DNA from: Eustoma russellianum
Taxonomy: Eukaryota; Streptophyta; Magnoliopsida; Gentianales; Gentianaceae
Direction of reading: 5' to 3'
Assembly: GCA_036186865.1 (NCBI GenBank)
Contig: AP025040.1
Span: 36,571,425 to 36,635,424, forward strand
Length of the DNA stretch: 64,000 bases
Shown here: positions 11,068-24,190 of the stretch, piece after piece
Layout: each line of letters starts with the position of its first letter
Numbering within the stretch: the first letter of the stretch is position 1
The notes under the pieces: model-generated
What the model was told of the DNA's origin: nothing
Databases searched by the model: none
Seen by the model: the letters and a program-made list of their open reading frames with translations, nothing else
Position numbers and translations under genes: made by a program

Positions 11068-13704
11068 GTAGGACCTGTATAGAACCACTAGAAGGGAGGG
11101 TTTGAATAGTGAGTGCGGAAAATTCGGTTTTTAAAACTTTTTGGACCAAATAACTCACTTCTGAAAATAGTTTCTGTTTTCAGATCCTTATTTGATTTAT
11201 CTAGATGACCTTGTTGTAGAACTTCATTAATTATGAAATTTTGTGAAGAAGTTCTCTCAGATGTTATGAGTGTCTCACAAAAATTTCAAATTACAAATCC
11301 AAGCCTAACACTTGAAAACACGTTTTTGTATAGATTGCGTCAATCTGCCAGAAACTGTACTCCGAAATGAAAAAATTATTCCTATTAATTGGAAACTCTA
11401 AATGACCTGAACATCTTATGGCGTGACCCTCAAGATGTGTAATTTAATGGATTAAAACAGTTTTTCAAAATTCTCTTGGTAATTATGTCAACTACGTTGA
11501 TTTTCGCAACCTTTGCAAATCTGAGAATCAGATTGCACTAGTCTCAGAACTATTAACATTTAACTGGCTTATACTTATTCAAATGTAATGAAACTTGTGC
11601 CAAATGAAAGCTGGGACGTGTGGCTATATTTCTGCAAAATTTTGTGATTTTTTAAAAATGTTGCTATTTTTCCCGTGAGTATGAAAACTGAAAACTGAAA
11701 GTGACATTGCTGAAAGTAAATAACACTGAGGTTTTTATACTGGTTTGGTTAAAGCAACCTACTTGAGTCTTCGAGATCACCTTCCTCAGTATTTACTAAT
11801 CCAAAATGAGACCTTGACACAAGGGTGACTAGACTTAAACACCAACTCCACCCTTTTACAATCAAATAAACAAACACAACAACATGAACATCACCACCGA
11901 TCAAATAAAGGTTTGATCACACCTTGATCAAGCTTTTACACGAGATGAACGTATGTGGGGGGTTTACACAAAGCCTATATAGTATATGGAAAATATGTAT
12001 GATAGGCTTAAGGCTAAGAGCAAGATAAAAGAATGGAAGAAGAAGAGAGTAGTCTTGCTTTGAACTGGTAAGAATATGCACTTTTCTTAGTCTTTCTTGA
12101 ATCACCTTGCCCCCTTTTTATAGGTGTATTGGCCGCCCTCAAACTGAGCTCTCCCCTTGAAAATTTGTCTTGAATGCCTTGGAAGATTGCCTTGTATAAA
12201 ATGATGACACAACCTTGCTTACTTGGCACAATACAATTAGACGAATGACTTGTCTTTGCCGAGTTGTCACTTCTTGATAGGCCATTGCTTATCCTCCTTG
12301 GCACTCTATAAATGAGCTAGAAATTCCATCAAAAAATCTAAAACACATGCTTAAAATTAAGGTGGTTAATTTCTAATTAATCATGGTATGATTCTCCAAC
12401 AATTTTGGAAGAAATTTGTGCAAGAAACAAGGTAAAAATCAGCCACTATATGTCCATGTGCTGAAATTTTTAACATGTGGTTTATTTGAAATGTATCCTT
12501 GTGTGTTACCTTCTTCAATGTCACAAATCATGTGTGTCATATCCTCCACCAATTAAAGTGCCAAATAAGCTCCTAGGCTGCAAGAAAGTGTCATAGGCGT
12601 GTGATCTTCAGTTGCACATGTGCTGAATTCTTTTTATGTAAACTTTGTCAAAAAATGCATAATCTTCACACACATGGTAAATTGGAATAAGCCTTAAATT
12701 ATATATCCAAAACACTCTTATATGTCTTGAATATGTAAAAAGTGTCTAGATACATGTAACACTAATGTCAAAAATGTTTCATGTATGTAGGGTTGTAGAA
12801 AACCGATTTTTCGACTTTCGCCGATTACACGATTTTTCTCCGATTCATTCCAAACTTCTTAGAAATTTAATATATATTATGTCACACATAATATAAATAA
12901 AATAAGGTGTATATTCATCTCTAATGGCTGAGTGAAAAACGCCCCCATGTGACAAAAAATTTGCATTTGAATTTTCCACGAATTAAGGCTAAATTGTGGG
13001 TGATTGATGTGTGTAAACTTGGTATGACTTTGGGTCTGAATTTGACATATGGATCATGAAATTTTTGATTATTTTTAGTGTATATAGGCTGACCATCTTT
13101 ATATGGCAAATACGTGACATGTCGGTGAAGTTTCGGTAGTCACCCGATACGATAATTTTTGGTTTATGACCTCGTGACATGTCGTTATAATTTTGATGGC
13201 AACATGAATTGTAATATATGATGTAAGACTTGTGTATACTCATATGAGGTGCATATAGTGGTGTGACGTTGACGTACGTTTATATTATATATGACGTATC
13301 AGTGGAACGTCGGAATATAAGTATATAGTTTGTCGTAAAAAATATGGATATATAATATGTATATGTATGTGACGTGTGTATAAGAGTGTGGAGAGGGAAC
13401 TTTCCATTCAAAAATTTTTCCAAATAGCTCTCTCCAAATATATCCCAAATATGTCTTCATTTAATGAACTAGTTAGTTCATCTCCTGAAGCACTTTACTT
13501 AATAGACTAGTTTAGTTGACAACAAATGTTTGCCATATGATCTAAGCCTTAATGCTTCATGATTTATTAGTACGACAACATTATATATAAACATGTAAAG
13601 CATCTTTAGCACATAAGCATGTCAAGTAACAATTCACGTATTTCGTAAACACGTAACATTTAAATCATGCATTTACAAATAACTCAAACATCGATTTCTC
13701 AACA
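11068..13704 (-). repeat. Left (3') LTR of C2
   Basis: Direct repeat with 19022-20396: both begin TGTRGGAYCTGTATAG and stay alignable for about 1.35 kb, until G2 interrupts the right copy. On the minus strand it starts TGTTGAGAAATCG at 13704 after the polypurine tract and ends ...CCTACA. Short open frames within it are not genes. Confidence 0.85.
11974..11982 (-). promoter_or_regulatory. TATA-like box in left C2 LTR
   Basis: CTATATAGG on the minus strand, kept in the right LTR at 19925-19933 although the LTRs have diverged substantially. Confidence 0.5.
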
Positions 13705-13716
13705 ATCTCCCCCATT
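13705..13716 (-). other. Polypurine tract of C2
   Basis: Minus strand reads AAAATGGGGGAGAT immediately before the LTR start TGTTGAG, the expected plus-strand primer of a copia element. Confidence 0.8.
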
Positions 13717-13979
13717 TTATGATTTGCAAAATAACGTTTGTCCATGATTTAAATGTGATCGCTCCCCCTACAGTTAGGCATAAATTTAAAATATGAATTT
13801 CATAATATCGTATTCCCCCTTAAATCAAGCTTCTCTCCCCCTTAAAATCATACTTTTCGCTCCCTCTTTATTTTGTAAATGTCATCAAAAGCATAGTATG
13901 GAAAAAAATAGCAGTTTATAGCATATCAACAAAAATCATGCCTAATTTCGAACGTAAATTTTCATATGGCTTGATTAAG

Positions 13980-16480
13980 TGCTTCGGTGAATATGTCGGT
14001 TACTTGTGCTTCAGTGCGGACATGTTCTATAACGGTATCACTACTGTTTACATGATCACGAAGAAAGTGATATCGTACCTCTATATGTTTTGCCTTAGAA
14101 TGTAAAACGGGGTCCTTAGACAAGTTAATAACACTCATACTATCACAATATATAGGGATACGGTTTACACTTATTCCAAAATCTGATAGTTGTTGTTTTA
14201 GCTATAATAGTTGTGTCCAACAAAGACTAACTACCATATATTCTCTTTCAGTGGTAGATATGCTACACTAGCTTGCTTTTTCGAAAACCAAGATATTAAT
14301 GAATTGCCGATGAATTGACATGTACCATTTGTGCTTTTTCTATCTATTTTACATCTACCATAATCTGCATCAGTATAGGCATGCAAATTGAATTCACAGT
14401 CTTTATCATACCAAATTCCTAATGTGGGAGTTTGCTTAATGTACCAAAGTATCCGTTTTACGGCATTATAGTTTGACACTTTAGGGTTACTTTGAAAATC
14501 AGCACACATACAAACACTAAACATGATATCGGGTGTACACGCTGTAAGATAAAGCAAAGAACCAATCATAGACCTATACAAACCATTATTAAAATCTTTT
14601 CTATTTTCATCTTTATCAAGTTTAGTGGTTACACACATAGAGGTGGGACATGATTTTAAGTTTTCAAAGTTAAACTTCTTTATCATGTCATTTACATATT
14701 CAACTTGACTTATATGTATGCCTTTACTAGTTTTCTTAATTTATAATCCAAGAAAATAATTTAAGTCACCAACCATAGACATCTCAAATTCAGATTTCAT
14801 GCACGTTTCAAATTCTTCAACTAACTTATGACATGTAGATCCAAAGACAACATAAATTTGAAAAACAAGTAAATCCAATTTTTCTTGTTTCAAGAATAAA
14901 TTACTATCTATGGTGCCTCTTTTAAAACCATTTTCTAAAACAAAGGTAGCAAAACGATCGTACCAAGCCCTAGGTGCTTGTTTTAAACCATATAATGCCT
15001 TCTTTAACTTATACACATGATTAGGATATTTTATATCCTCAAAGCCGGGTAGTTGTTTTGCATAGGCTTCTTCTTGTATAAAACCGTTTAAGAATGCACT
15101 TTTTACGTCCATTTGATAAAGTGTAAAATTCTTTATATAAGCAATAGCAAGCAATAATGGTATAGCTTCTAAGCGTGCTACGGGTGCAAATGTGTCTTCG
15201 AATCTATTCCCACTTCTTGATTATAGCTTGGTGCTACAAGCCTCGCTTTGTTTCTAACGACCTTACCATATTCATTCATTTGGTTTCTAAGGTCCCATTT
15301 TGTGTCTATTATCGTTTTATCTTGTGGTCGAGATACTAAATCCCACACATCGTTTCTTGTGAATTGATTTAGCTCATCATGCATAGCGTCAATCCAAGAA
15401 GAATCATTCAAAGCATCAAACACATTCTTGGGTTCTATTTCAGATATCATAGCATGGAATTGATTTATTTCATCTTGATTTATTCTTCTACGTGGTCGTA
15501 CACCGTGTGTTATGTCGCCTATGATGAGGTCGTGTGGGTGATCCCTATGCCTTCTTGGTTGATTATTTTCTAAGTTTTCATGCATTTCTAGGTGATCATG
15601 ATTTCTAGTGTGTCGTGTTCATCATGTACAATATTTTCTTCCATATCATCTAACACGGGCTTTATTTCACAATTATCATTTTATTCTTTATTTATTTCAT
15701 ATTCACCAAATTCATTAAATTTCATATGAATGGATTCTAAAATATGTGTAGTCATACGATTGTAACATCTATATGCCTTAGAATTCACAAGATATCCAAC
15801 AAAGATGCATTCAATGGATTTAGACTGAAATTTATCTAGATTATCTTTTGTGTTTAAGACAAAATATTTACAACCAAACATACGAAAATAATCAATCTTA
15901 GACATATGATCATTTAAAATTTCATGTGGGGTTCTGCTTATTTTCTTTGTAATCGATAAGCGGTTAACTATGTAACATGCACAATTTACGGCTTCCGCTC
16001 ACAAAAACCTAGGCAACTTATTTCACATACCATGGTTCTCGCAATTTCTTGTAATGTCATATTCTTTCTTTCTACTACTCCGTTTAATTGTGGTAATCTA
16101 GGTGATGAAAACTCGTGTTTAATTCCTTTTTCTTCACAAAAGGCAATCATGTCCTTATTTTTGAATTCGCCGCCTCTATCGCTCCAAATCTTTTTCACAT
16201 TTAAACCATACTCATTTTTTAGTTGTTTTATTAATTTAGCAATCTCAATGGCACTATCATCTTTATTTGCAAGAAATAAAGACCATGTATATCGAGAAAA
16301 GTTGTCAACGATGACACATGCATAATGTTGCCCACCAAGACTTCTAATATGACTAGGACCAAACAAATCAATATGTAATAATTCTAAGACTCTAGATGTG
16401 CTAATTTCATTCATAGACTTAAGTGTTTCACATGTTTGTTTGCCTTTAATACAAGATTCACACAACTTAAAGTTGTCTAA
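13980..16480 (-). pseudogene. C2 integrase - RT - RNase H, broken
   Basis: Copia pol reading right to left. The integrase core at 15986-16465 carries D-L-F-G-P, S-D-R-G-G-E-F and V-V-E-R-K-N, the D-D-E triad, preceded by C-E-S-C-I-K-G-K. The integrase C-terminal part (C-I-F-V-G-Y) is at 15681-15905. RT at 14741-15154 has M-D-V-K-S-A-F-L-N-G and L-K-Q-A-P-R-A-W-Y, but the expected YVDD box is reduced to I-Y-V-V-F-G-S, so the catalytic aspartates are lost. RNase H at 14231-14686 has A-D-Y-G-R-C and D-R-K-S-T-N-G. Stops separate these blocks. Not functional. Confidence 0.85.
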
Positions 16481-16499
16481 ATCAATTTAATGCAATCCT

Positions 16500-17621
16500 C
16501 GTACTAGATCCTTTTGCTGAAGTTTCTCAATAGTTGAGAAGCCAATATGTCCTAAACATCTATGCCATAAATTCACATTAGGTACAACTGACATTAAACA
16601 TTTTACTTTGGCATCTAATATGTCATCCAAAAATAATGTAAAAATGTTTCCTTCTCTTTTTCCTTTTAATATCGTTTCGCTGTTTTTTTTTTAAAATATT
16701 GCAATATGGATAAGTGAGTCACAGATCAAAACATTATCAAGAAATTTTGAGATGATAAGCAAGTTTTAGGATAGATTACTTACTAGGAAAACGTTGGAGA
16801 TTTGAAGACTGGTCGGGTTTCCAATTGTTCCTTTTTCAATGATCCTTCCTTCGTTGTTGTCTCCAAAGGTTACCGATCCACCTTTTGTAACATTCTTCAA
16901 TTTTGAGAACAAGCTCGGGTCTTCCGTTGCCTCGAGCAATCACTGTCAAGGAACCACTTGATTGATGTGTCTTTTGATTTATGAGTTCCCTGCAATGTGT
17001 AACAACGATTTAGGTACCCTTTATTTTGGGTCCTTAAGATTTAGTCCTTCAACCCTTTGCAAGAATACCTTTTGGTACCCAAACATGGGTGACCTTTCTC
17101 GGTCTTACAAAAGGTGAGAAAAGAGGTGAAGAATCAATATAATAAATATTAGGGACATGTCTATTTGGCCTATGGCCGAGAAAATCATAATGAACATACT
17201 AAGATTTTCGTTTTTGATATGCATTTGTATTAGTGTGCATGGTCCGTGATCTAGATGCATTTGTGTTGTATGAATATCGCGTATGCATCAATCGTTTCCT
17301 TTCATATCTGTACGGTACATGATTATATTTTGTATGAGATGTAAAAGGAGTACGATGAGATATGATGGGTGGTACACTAGACATCTTCTTAGGTTGTATA
17401 GTTGTCTTAAATGCATGCAGTTTCTTAGATGAAGATAAAATAAAGTTGGTAGACTTATTTTGTACTTTATTATCTTCCACATATCCTAATCCGGTTTTAT
17501 CATTTTCATGCTTTTGGGAGGAAATGAGACGATCTAGCATGCACGTACCTGTATCAAATTGTTTTACCATTCTTTCTATATCCATGTCTCTTGATTTGAA
17601 GTTTAAAATCTCGACTTTCAT
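16500..17621 (-). pseudogene. C2 protease / gag-pol linker, degenerate
   Basis: Between integrase and the gag zinc-knuckle region no protease active site is clearly readable. An open stretch at 17199-17621 is lysine-rich with coiled-coil-like spacing and lies where the gag C-terminal extension of long-LTR copia elements would be. Confidence 0.45.
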
Positions 17622-17752
17622 GTCACTATTTTCGGATGTTAATGATGAAATCTGTTATTTTAATGCATTAACCGTGCAAGATGACTCTTCTCTTGAATCA
17701 TTTAATTGAGATACAAGGTTTGTGTTAAAAGATTCTGACAACTTCTTGTCTT

Positions 17753-18965
17753 CTATTGACCTTTTCTTTTCTTTTGCAAGAGTATTTGCGAATTTGTGCA
17801 ATTCAGGATATTGACTAAATAAATCATCATAAGAGGGTTCGGAATCAGACTCGGAGTCACAACATACCTCGTTTGATGCTTTGGATGCAAAGCATATTTG
17901 TGCCGTTTCTTCTTCGGTTTCATCAGCCTTAGAGTCAGATGAGCCACTCCAAGTGGAAGCGTTGAGAGCTCTCTTGTATTCCTTTGCTTAGGTTCTGAGA
18001 TGGATCTATTTTTATTCCAATCCTTGTCACGGTTTTTTGTTTGTCTGTTTGTCCTTATTCGGATAGTCATATGATAGATATCCAAGTTTTCCACATTTAT
18101 AGCACTTTATATCTTTATCGTTATTTTTATTTTTATTTCTCTTGGTTGAAACAGCCTTAGGTTTATTCTTTAATGACTTTCTCATAAATTTTCTCAAACC
18201 TTTAGCTATCATCTACGTGATCGGAAGAAGTAGAGACGTACTCATGTGATTTAAAAGCAATAATCTTACCTTGTTTTGACGTTGATTCCGATTTCCTTAG
18301 TGTGAGTTTGTTTTTGTATACCTTTAATGATCCGATTAATTCCTCCATCTGTATCGATTTTGTTTCCTTACTTTCTTCGATTGCCGTGATATTGGGATCC
18401 CATTCGGATGGGAGGCTTCTTAGTACCCTTTGTACCTTTTCCTGTGAACAAAATGCTTTTCCAAGAGACTCAAAGGAGTTGTAAATGTTTGTCAAACGTA
18501 AATCCATATCAACAATAGATTCGTTCGGTAATAACTTGAAAGATTCAATAGTAGACATAAGCATGTTTATTTTGGACTCTTTAACTTGACTAGTACCTTC
18601 ATGTTCATTTCAAGAATTCTCCACATTTCTTGGGCACTAGAGCAATTTGACACGTAACTTGATTCACTTTTACTTAAAACATTTAGAAGAAGTTGTATGG
18701 CTCTAGCATTCATACTGAATTTCTTTTTGTCATCACTAGTGTATTCTTATTTCAGTTTCATGACTTCTAAAGTGACATCGTCAACCGTGGATAACTTAGA
18801 AAGAATAAAAAGACCGTCTTTTATGATGGACCATAAGTCTATATCAATAGTCATAAGCAAAAGTTTCATTCTAAGTTTCCATTGTATAAAAGACTCGCCG
18901 TCGAAAAGAGGAGGCCTTTGGCTCGACATACCTTCTTGCTCATTCTTGTAACTAGTGGATGTCAT
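17753..18965 (-). pseudogene. C2 gag, broken
   Basis: The start codon at 18965 follows the primer site by about 45 bp. The N-terminus has P-P-L-F-D-G-E-S-F-I-Q-W-K, typical of copia UBN2 Gag. Later come L-P-S-E-W-D-P-N near 18395 and a zinc knuckle C-Y-K-C-G-K-L-G-Y near 18100, in which the histidine and last cysteine are replaced by tyrosines. Frameshifts and stops split it into at least three pieces. Confidence 0.75.
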
Positions 18966-19007
18966 CTCACAAAGATCATTGAATCTTCTTGTATTGACTG
19001 TGCTTGC

Positions 19008-19020
19008 GCTCTGATACCAC
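19008..19020 (-). other. Primer binding site of C2
   Basis: Minus strand GTGGTATCAGAGC, one base from the LTR end, complementary to the initiator tRNA-Met 3' end. Confidence 0.85.
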
Positions 19021-19021
19021 T

Positions 19022-20396
19022 TGTGGGATCTGTATAGCACCGCTAGAAGGAGGGGTTGAATAGTGAGTACGGAAAATTTGAGTTTTAAACTTTTTGGTTC
19101 AAATAACTCAATTCTGAAAACAGTTTCTATTTTCAGATCCTGATTTGATTTACCTAGTTGACCTGGCTGTATACCTCCAAAAATTATGAAATTTTGTGAA
19201 GAAGTTCTCTCAAATGTTATGAGTGTCTCACAAAAATTTCAGATTAAAAATCCAAGCCTAACCCCTTGAAAACAAGTTTTTGTACAGATTGTTTCTATCT
19301 GCCAGAAACTGTACTCCGACATGAAAAATTTATTCCTATTAATTGGCAACTCTAAATGACAAGAAAAGTTTATGCTACGACCCTCAAGATGTGCATTTAA
19401 TGTGTTAAAATAGTTTTTCAAAATTCCCTTGGTAAGTATGTCAACTATGTTAATGTTCTCAACCTTTGCAAATCAGAGAATGAGATTGCACTAGTCTGAG
19501 AACTATTAACGTTTGACTAACATATACTTATCCAAATGTGAATAAACTTCTGCCAAATGAAATCAAAGACGTGTAGATATGTTTCTGAAAAATTTTGGAA
19601 TTTTTGAAAAACGTTTGCTATTTTTCCTGTGAGTATGAATACGGTGTAAAAACTGAAAACTGAAAGTAAAAGTGCTGAAAATAAATAACACCGAGATTTT
19701 TATACTTGTTGGGTTAAAAAAACCTACTCCAGTCTTCATGGACACCTTCCACGGTATTCACTAATCACAAATGACACCTTGACACAAGGGTGACTAGAGT
19801 TAAACACCAACTCCACCCTTTTACAATTAAACAAACAAACACCACCACTGATTGAATGAAGGTTTGATCACACCTTGATCAACCTTTTACACCAGATGAA
19901 CGTATGTGGGTTGTTTACACAAAGCCTATATAGTATATGGAAAATATGTATGATAGGATTAAGGCTAAGAGCATGAGAAAAGAATGGGAGAAGAAGAAAG
20001 TAGTCTTGCTTTGAACTTGTAAGAATATGCACTTTTCTTAGCCTTGCTTGAATCACCTTGTCCCCTTTTTATAGGTGTATTGGCCGCCCCCTAGCTGAGC
20101 TCTCTATTTTAAAATTTGTCTTGAATGTCTTGAAAGATTGCCTTGTATAAAATGATGATACAACCTTGCTTATTTGGCGTAATACGATTGGACGTATGAC
20201 TTGTCTTTGCTTAGTTTTCTTGATAGGCCATTGCTTATCCGCCTTGGCGCTCCATAAATGAGCTGAAAATTCCATTAAAAAATCTGAAACACATGCTTAA
20301 AATCAATGTGGTTAATTTTCAATTAATCATGGTATGATTCTCCCACAATTTTGGAAGAAAATTTATGCAACAAACAAGGTAAAATCGGCCATTAAA
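19022..20396 (-). repeat. Right (5') LTR of C2, interrupted by G2
   Basis: Matches the left LTR from its TGTGGGATCTG edge up to AAAATCGGCCATTAAA at about 20396, where gypsy LTR sequence starts. The remaining 1.3 kb of this LTR is not seen in the window. Confidence 0.85.
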
Positions 20397-21130
20397 TGTT
20401 GCAGCCCGCTCCCGAGCTGGGTCATGCTACCAGGCCTGCAATCGCAAAACAAGGAAATGTAATAGTCATCACCCCATAAATGGCTGTTCCTCACTTATCA
20501 TGAGGAGGAAATAAAGGTAGTTGTTGAACCCACTCTGACCCACAAACAATTTCTAGTGGTGAGAAAACAAATATTATAAACTTTTGAAATTTTAATTGTG
20601 TTGTGATGACTAATTCCGTTGTAACCCTCCCAAGTATAACTGTGATTTTCCAATTAGTATAAAATAGGTGATGACTATACACGGAAATTTTAACTAACAA
20701 TAAAACAATGTTGTGCATATTTTAAAAAAGGTAAAGTTTATTTAACTAAAGCCTTATAAAAGAAATAATACTAATAGCAAATAAAATAGCATTAGGACAC
20801 CAAGAAGGGAGGAAAGTGACCAAAATACTCCCTTAAGGACTGTCCACTTTCCCTCTCAAAATGTCCTCACAAGTCTTGAAATCTCTAGAAGAATTCCTTA
20901 CTTAAATAGTTAGGAGACAAAAATCTTCCACTAACCTAATCCTTTCCTAAAAAGCTTCTCCACAATAACTACCATCCTAATTACTACTTTTCTTCCATGC
21001 ATGCAAGACAAGCCGTTAATGTATTTACTTTCCCCCTACTAGATCTGCCGCCCTCCCTTCCATGAATCCTAATTAAACCCAAGACAACTTCTTAAACAGT
21101 TATCCATTCTCCTAGACACTCCCTCTCACC

Positions 21131-21770
21131 TCTCAAACTATCTTCCATTTCCCTCCCAAAGCTCCACCACTTTCGGCCATAGAGGAACACCAAGGGGCAA
21201 TTCAACCAAGCCATTTCAGAAGCCACTCCATCGCCATCTAAGGTAAGCATCTAACCTCTTGATGTAATCCCCTTTCTCCAAGGTTTAAAAATTAGTTGAA
21301 TCATTTTATCCTCCCTAACCCTCTATGCCGTGTTTCTTCCTCAAAGTTTTGGCCACTAGGGGGAAATCAAGAACAAGTTGATCCAAGACCTTTCAATGTT
21401 AGCTCTCCAACTATTAAGGTATGGATGTAGTTCCTAGAATTACATAATTTATTCTTTAAGGCTTGGTAATAAGTTAAGTTAAGATTCTTCCTAACCAACC
21501 TCCCTAACCCGTGACATATGTGCACCAACATAGGGGAATTCTCAAGCTCAAGAGATCCTAGGAGGTGTAGGACATCAAGAACTTCATCAAGGTCAGATCC
21601 TTCTCACACATTCTAGGATTCTATTTCTTTCATCAAGAAATTCTTATTCACCATCCCTATATGTACCAACCGTGTGTTACAATAGGAGGAGGAAGGTGAT
21701 TCTCAAGGCTTTTAGGGAGGCCAATCCTTCAAGACACTAGCATTGAACAAAAGAGGCAAGTACATTATAT
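21131..21770 (+). repeat. Four degenerate ~150-bp modules in G2 LTR
   Basis: Each module runs roughly CCTCCCTAACC / CCGTG / TCAAGAACAAG / TCAAGACCT and ends with AAGGTAA, AAGGTAT, AAGGTCA or GGCAAGTA. A similar series occurs in the G4 3' LTR around 62780-63215. The degenerate units look like an old tandem expansion. Confidence 0.45.
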
Positions 21771-23194
21771 TCTTCCTTGAGATGTTGAAGAACTTTCAAT
21801 AAGATGTCTAGATATTTTTAAGATTTCAATCTTGCCCTTGTTAAGACTCATGTGGCCAATAAAACATGCTGAAATTTTCGTAAGAAATACTAAGATGGTT
21901 TTGTGAGGCATGGGTAAGAAACTAAGGAAACAATCTAACATTTAAGCTAATGGTCTCCCTTGTGTGATAAAGTAAGATAGGAATTTTAGGAATTCCTCAC
22001 CCACTACACATGGCCCTAAGGCATTTTAGGAGAATAGGATGTGACACCTTATTATGCTGCTTGAATATCTTGGATAGCACATAAAGGAGTAAGTATTACT
22101 TGAATGCTATAAGAAAAAAGATTAACTTGTGTGCTTTTAGCCGTGACCTATGTATAGTCAAGAAAGGATATTAAGTATGTTAAAACATGATTACAAAACC
22201 AATAGTTGAGGAAATAAGTAATTTGGAAGGTTAGACATAAACTTAAGGGAGGGAAGGATCCATCTTGGAAGGCACATCTTCCCCCATCGACGTTTTATTC
22301 GGTAAAATAGGGGAGGAAAGGAACCAATTTACTACCATGGGTTAAGGTGTTTTGGAGATTATTTTGACACCTAAAATTCACTAAATTTAATGGTTAAGGG
22401 ACTGTTTTGGTGGATCACCTTGATTGATAAGTTTTAAGGCCTTAAGTTGCTTGTTATGATGAAATATGAGCGTTTATGGGACTGTTTTGTGTACTTCCTT
22501 TTATTGAACATGTTTATGTGAAAATAACACTTGGATATGTTTACTTGAAGCAGTGAAGATGTGATTAAAGGTGTAACCACTAGGAATGGCTGGAGGACTC
22601 AAACAAAAGCTCGGAACTACCGAGAACAAAGTGGATTACATTCATTAGATCGTCATATAAGTTCGGTTGACATGTATAGCTATATTCTTGGTTTAATTGA
22701 CAAACGGGAAAAGTTAAGGGCTGAATAAATTAAACCTTGGGAACAATAGAGGCTGTTAAGGGTAAAAGAAGACATGAGAATAAATTTTGAGCGCTGTTTA
22801 TTGGCTTAGGACCGAAAACAGTGGGCTGATTCGGCACATTATGAAAAATAGTCTTGTCCGGCTTTTATAACCACGTAACATCATTTTTAATAAATGGGTA
22901 AAAGATAATAGACCTAAGCTAATAAGTCGGTGAAAGAATTTCGGTAATTAAACCTGTTTTGGGGTTAAGCCATGGGGGTTCAGATGTCACGGTACGAATC
23001 TAAAATTTTCAGCTTTGCATTATGAATAAGTTATGACCCGGAATTATTTGATATTCCTAATACCCACTGCATACTGCATTATGCATCACATGCATGGCAT
23101 GACACATTTTTAAGGAAAATTCAGTTTTTAAAAGAAAGGTAAAGAGAGTTCATAAAAACCCATAATGAAAGTTCGGTCTTTGCGATTGATTCCA

Positions 23195-23445
23195 ATTATG
23201 TTCTGTTCTTACCGATTACTCCATTGGGGTGGCCAGTAGACCCCTATGAGATATATGTTCTGTTCTGCCCGGTTATTCCACTAGGATTTCCAGTAGACCC
23301 TTTTGGGTATATGTTCTATTTTGCCCGGTTATCCCGTTGTGGTGGCCGGTAGACCCATGTGAGGTATAAGTTATATTCTGCCCGAACGCACATTGCGGTA
23401 GCTGGTAGACCCTTCGGGGATATGATTTATTCGGACTCACATGCT
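23195..23445 (+). repeat. ~63-bp minisatellite in G2 LTR
   Basis: About four units of the form TTCTGTTCTGCCCGGTTA ... CCAGTAGACCC ... GGTATATG. Analogous but unrelated short tandem arrays sit at the same LTR position in G1 (17 bp) and G3 (33 bp). Confidence 0.75.
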
Positions 23446-24177
23446 ATTATCCTGTTCTGACTCATAGGGATATTATTCTGATGGAATCACTCGTAGTAGA
23501 CCGTTCATACAGAGAAAAGCAGAGGCCATGGCTATATTGTTTTGTTATGTTCTGTTATGTTCAGTTTTGTTCTGTTCTGCCCTGCATAGTTCTCTTCTGT
23601 TCCGTTCTGCATGTCTTCATGCGGCATTGCATTGCATGAACCTCAGCTCGTAGAAGGATGGTATGTTATAGATGATAAGTTTAACAGCATAGATTTTATC
23701 CGACGGGTATGACATTTAAATTAAATCCCTACACTTGTGGGTTTATGGTCTTATTTATTGTTCTGATATGTTTCGGTAGAATGATGGGATACTTGCTGGA
23801 TGATTTTATCACTCACACTTTATTTATAATTTTTCAGAGCCTCAGGAGCCAGTGATAGAGTATGTAAAGGATGAGCCGCAGGTGCCCTACCCTTGAGAGA
23901 CGCTGGAGACTAGGATTTGATATTCTGTTTTTTGTATTATTGACTATTTGGAACATTTTGGGACTTTGGTTTATAGTTTGTAATATGTAAGACGCTATGG
24001 ACGATGTCTGATTAATGTCTTAATTCTGCCGTTTATTACCACTGTTGATGTTTTCAACCAGCAGTCCATGGCGTAATCACGGGACAACACTGGTATCGAA
24101 TCGACGCCTTGTACTTTCCTCAACGAAGTATTGCGGGTGCACCGTATGTGGGTGTAGCCCAGGTACGGGGCGCTACA

Positions 24178-24190
24178 GGTGGTATCAGAG
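24178..24190 (+). other. Primer binding site of G2, cut by G1
   Basis: GGTGGTATCAGAG follows the LTR end and is broken at its last base by the start of the G1 LTR (TGTTATACCC). Confidence 0.8.

Larger units (their letters stand above)
11068..20396 (-). mobile_element. C2: Ty1/copia element with 2.6-kb LTRs, inserted in C1
   Basis: A minus-strand element. Left (3') LTR 11068-13704, polypurine tract at 13705, RT/RNase H, integrase and gag reading leftward from the right, primer site at 19008-19020, and right (5') LTR from 19022. The long LTRs and the GGGGGAG polypurine tract followed by TGTTG fit long-LTR copia lineages such as SIRE/Maximus, though no envelope-like gene is present between RNase H and the LTR. 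The right LTR is interrupted at 20396 by G2. LTRs differ by roughly one base in seven over the first 200 bp, and RT has lost its catalytic aspartates, so this is an old insertion. Confidence 0.85.
20397..24177 (+). repeat. G2: long Ty3/gypsy LTR (about 3.8 kb)
   Basis: Begins TGTTGCAGCCCGCTCCCGAG and ends GGTACGGGGCGCTACA followed directly by a primer site. Both ends match the conserved LTR termini of the other gypsy elements here (TGTAGCGCCCCGCTCCCGAG in G3 orientation, GGGCGCTACA in G1 and G4). The interior is non-coding, with CT-rich blocks at 20820-21240, degenerate modules at 21131-21770, a 63-bp tandem array at 23195-23445 and T/C-rich sequence to 23620. Only this LTR and the primer site are present; the G2 body is displaced or lost at the G1 insertion. 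Confidence 0.75.

Noticed and set aside
13705..14230. Envelope-like gene expected in SIRE-type copia elements
   Set aside because: The space between RNase H and the LTR of C2 is only a few hundred bases with no open frame, so no such gene is present.
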